DNA from: Chaunax sp. Z400
Taxonomy: Eukaryota; Chordata; Actinopteri; Lophiiformes; Chaunacidae
Direction: 5' to 3'
NCBI GenBank assembly: GCA_037577475.1
Contig: JBAGJB010000146.1
Coordinates: 147,879 to 211,878 of the forward strand
Length of the DNA: 64,000 nucleotides
The position numbers and the translations under genes are program-made. How positions within the stretch are numbered: position 1 is the stretch's first letter; the number at the start of each line of letters is the position of its first letter. The notes below the pieces were generated by a model. It did no database searches. It saw only the letters and a list, made by a program, of their open reading frames with translations, and was not told the origin of the DNA. Below are positions 62,173-64,000 of this stretch, piece by piece.

Positions 62173-64000
62173 ATCTGGACATGTGATCCATAAAAATACA
62201 AATACTGATGTGAGTGAACGATCAATAGAAATCAAAATGCTGATGTGAGTGAATGATCAATAGAAATCCAGATGCTAATGTGAGCAGGTGACTCACAGAA
62301 ATCCAGCTGCTGATGTGAGCGAACGATCAATAGAAATTCAGACGCTGATGTGAGCAGGCGATCCATAGAAATCCAGATGCTGATGTGAGCAGGTGATCCA
62401 TAGAACTTGAAATGCTGATTTGAGCAGGTGATCAATAGATATCCACATGCTAATGTGAGAAGGCGATTGACAGAAATAAGAAACGCTGATCTGAGAAGGT
62501 GATCCATAGAAATACAAATGAAGATGTGAGCGAACGATCAATACATATCCAGATGCTTATGTGAGCAGGTGATCAATAGAAATCCTAATGATAAAGTGAG
62601 CAGGTGATCCATAGAAATCCAGATGCTGATGCGAGCAAACGATCAATAGAAATCTAGATGCTGATGTGAGCAGAAGATCCATTGAAATACAAATGTTGAT
62701 GTGAACATGTGATCCATAAAAATCCAGATGTTAATGTGAGCAGGTGATCCATAGAAATCCAGATGCTGATACGAGCGAACAATCAATAGAAATACAAATG
62801 CTGAGTTGAGCAGAAGATCCATAGAAATAAAAATGCTGATCTGAGCAGGCGATCAATAGAAATACAAATGCTGATCTGAAAATGTGATCCATAGAAATCC
62901 AAATGCTGAGTGAGCGAACGATCAATAGATATCCAAATGCTAATGTGAGCAGGAGATCCATAGAAATCCAAATGAAGATGTGAGCGAACGATCAATGGAT
63001 ATCCAGATGCTGATGTGAGCAGGCGATCCATATTAAAAAAAAAACGCTGTTGTGATTAGGCAATCGATTGAAATAAAAAACGCTGATCTGAGCAGGCGAT
63101 CTATAAAATTCCGGATGCTGATCCGAGCAGGTGATTCATAGAAATCCAAATGCTAATGTGAGCAGGAGATCCATAGAAATCCAAATGAAGATGTGAGAGA
63201 ACGATCCATAGATATCCAGATGCTTATGTGAGCAGGTGATCAATAGAAATCCTAATGCTGATGTGAGCAGGTGATCCATAGAAATCCAGATGCTGATGCG
63301 AGCAGATGAACCGTAGAAATCTAGATGCTGATGTGAGCAGATGATCCGTAGAAATACAAATGCTGATACGAGCAGGCGATCAATAGAAATACAAATGCTG
63401 ACGTGAGTGAGCGATCGATAGAAAGAGAAATGCTGATGTGAGTGAACGATCAATAGAAATCCAGATGCTGATGCGAGCAAACGATCAATAGAAATCTAGA
63501 TGCTGATGTGAGCAGATGATCCGTAGAAATACAAATGCTGATCTGGACATGTGATCCATAAAAATACAAATGCTGACGTGAGTGAGCGATCAATAGAAAT
63601 CAAAATGCTGATGTGACTGAATGATCAATAGAAATCCAGATGCTAATGTGAGAGGACGATCCATTAAAATACAAATGAGGATGTGAGCGAACGATCAATA
63701 CATATCCAGATGCTAATGTGAGCAGGTGATCCATAGAAATCCAGATGCTGATGCGAGCAAACGATCAATAGAAATCTAGATGCTGAGTTGAGCAGAAGAT
63801 CCATAGAAATAAAAATGCTGATCTGAGCAGGCGATCAATAGAAATACAAATGCTGATCTGAAAATGTGATCCATAGAAATCCAAATGCTGATGTGAAAAT
63901 GTGATCCATAAAAATCCAGATGTTAATGTCAGCAGGTGATCCATAGAAATCCAGATACTGATGCGAACAAACGATCAATAGAAATCTAGATGCTGATGTG

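Larger units (their letters stand above)
50937..64000 (+). repeat. Satellite A, right block
   Basis: Continuous array of the 35-bp monomer to the end of the window, without any E copy. Two higher-order markers recur. One is a two-monomer variant with AGGCCTGATGTTTCTGATGC (for example 51,306 and 56,705; common at 3.9-11.3 kb). The other is an A-tract variant in which GATCCATA is followed by 8-13 A and then CGCTGTTGTGATTAGGCAAT (for example 52,900, 53,160, 54,030, 54,630, 56,315, 57,900, 59,380, 59,625, 61,275, 61,530, 63,035). Minus-strand open frames here are again a by-product of the repeat. Confidence 0.97.

Noticed and set aside
1..64000. Centromeric satellite with CENP-B boxes
   Set aside because: I see no TTCG-n4-CGGG-type box in the 35-bp monomer, and the monomer is far shorter than a nucleosome repeat. 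A centromeric or pericentromeric role is still possible but unsupported.

Overview
The window looks like a repeat-dominated, probably heterochromatic, stretch of a ray-finned (teleost) fish chromosome. The support is the last exon of a CYP2-family cytochrome P450 gene with a vertebrate-style splice acceptor, fragments of Tc1/mariner, CR1/L2-like and R2-group non-LTR elements, and interspersed repeats I recognise as typical of fish genomes. I see no intact protein-coding gene and no RNA gene.

Layout. (1) 1-11,452: a tandem array of a 35-bp monomer (satellite A). (2) 11,453-12,323: the first of seven copies of a non-satellite element of about 871 bp (element E), followed by 297 bp of satellite A. 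(3) 12,621-25,716: a 13-kb array built on the 7-bp unit TTATGTG and variants (array B), nested inside satellite A. (4) 25,717-35,185: satellite A alternating with six more E copies at a spacing of 1.43-1.59 kb, so E and satellite A have been amplified together as a higher-order repeat. (5) 35,186-47,401: mixed sequence. It holds candidate exons at the satellite edge, an AT-rich minisatellite inside a fish LINE tail, a retroviral-type integrase remnant, a CR1/L2-like reverse transcriptase remnant, a Tc1/mariner remnant, the CYP2 terminal exon, a common fish interspersed repeat, and a decayed R2/NeSL/HERO-type LINE. The LINE lies between copies of a 275-bp repeat. (6) 47,402-50,936: a second TTATGTG array (array C) with the same right-hand junction as B. 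(7) 50,937-64,000: satellite A again, including a 1.9-kb tandem duplication and a near-identical copy of the first 1.9 kb of the window.

All satellite A blocks, E copies and TTATGTG arrays point the same way. The many long open frames in the arrays arise from the repeat units (7 bp and 35 bp, neither divisible by 3) and are not genes. The most interesting structure is the co-amplification of E with the satellite. Each E copy carries a perfect CRE, two ETS-type ACTTCCGG sites, a CCAAT box and a 15-bp palindrome, so E resembles a captured promoter that could drive satellite transcription. That is inference, not shown by the sequence. Copy numbers and long-range order depend on correct assembly of very repetitive DNA.
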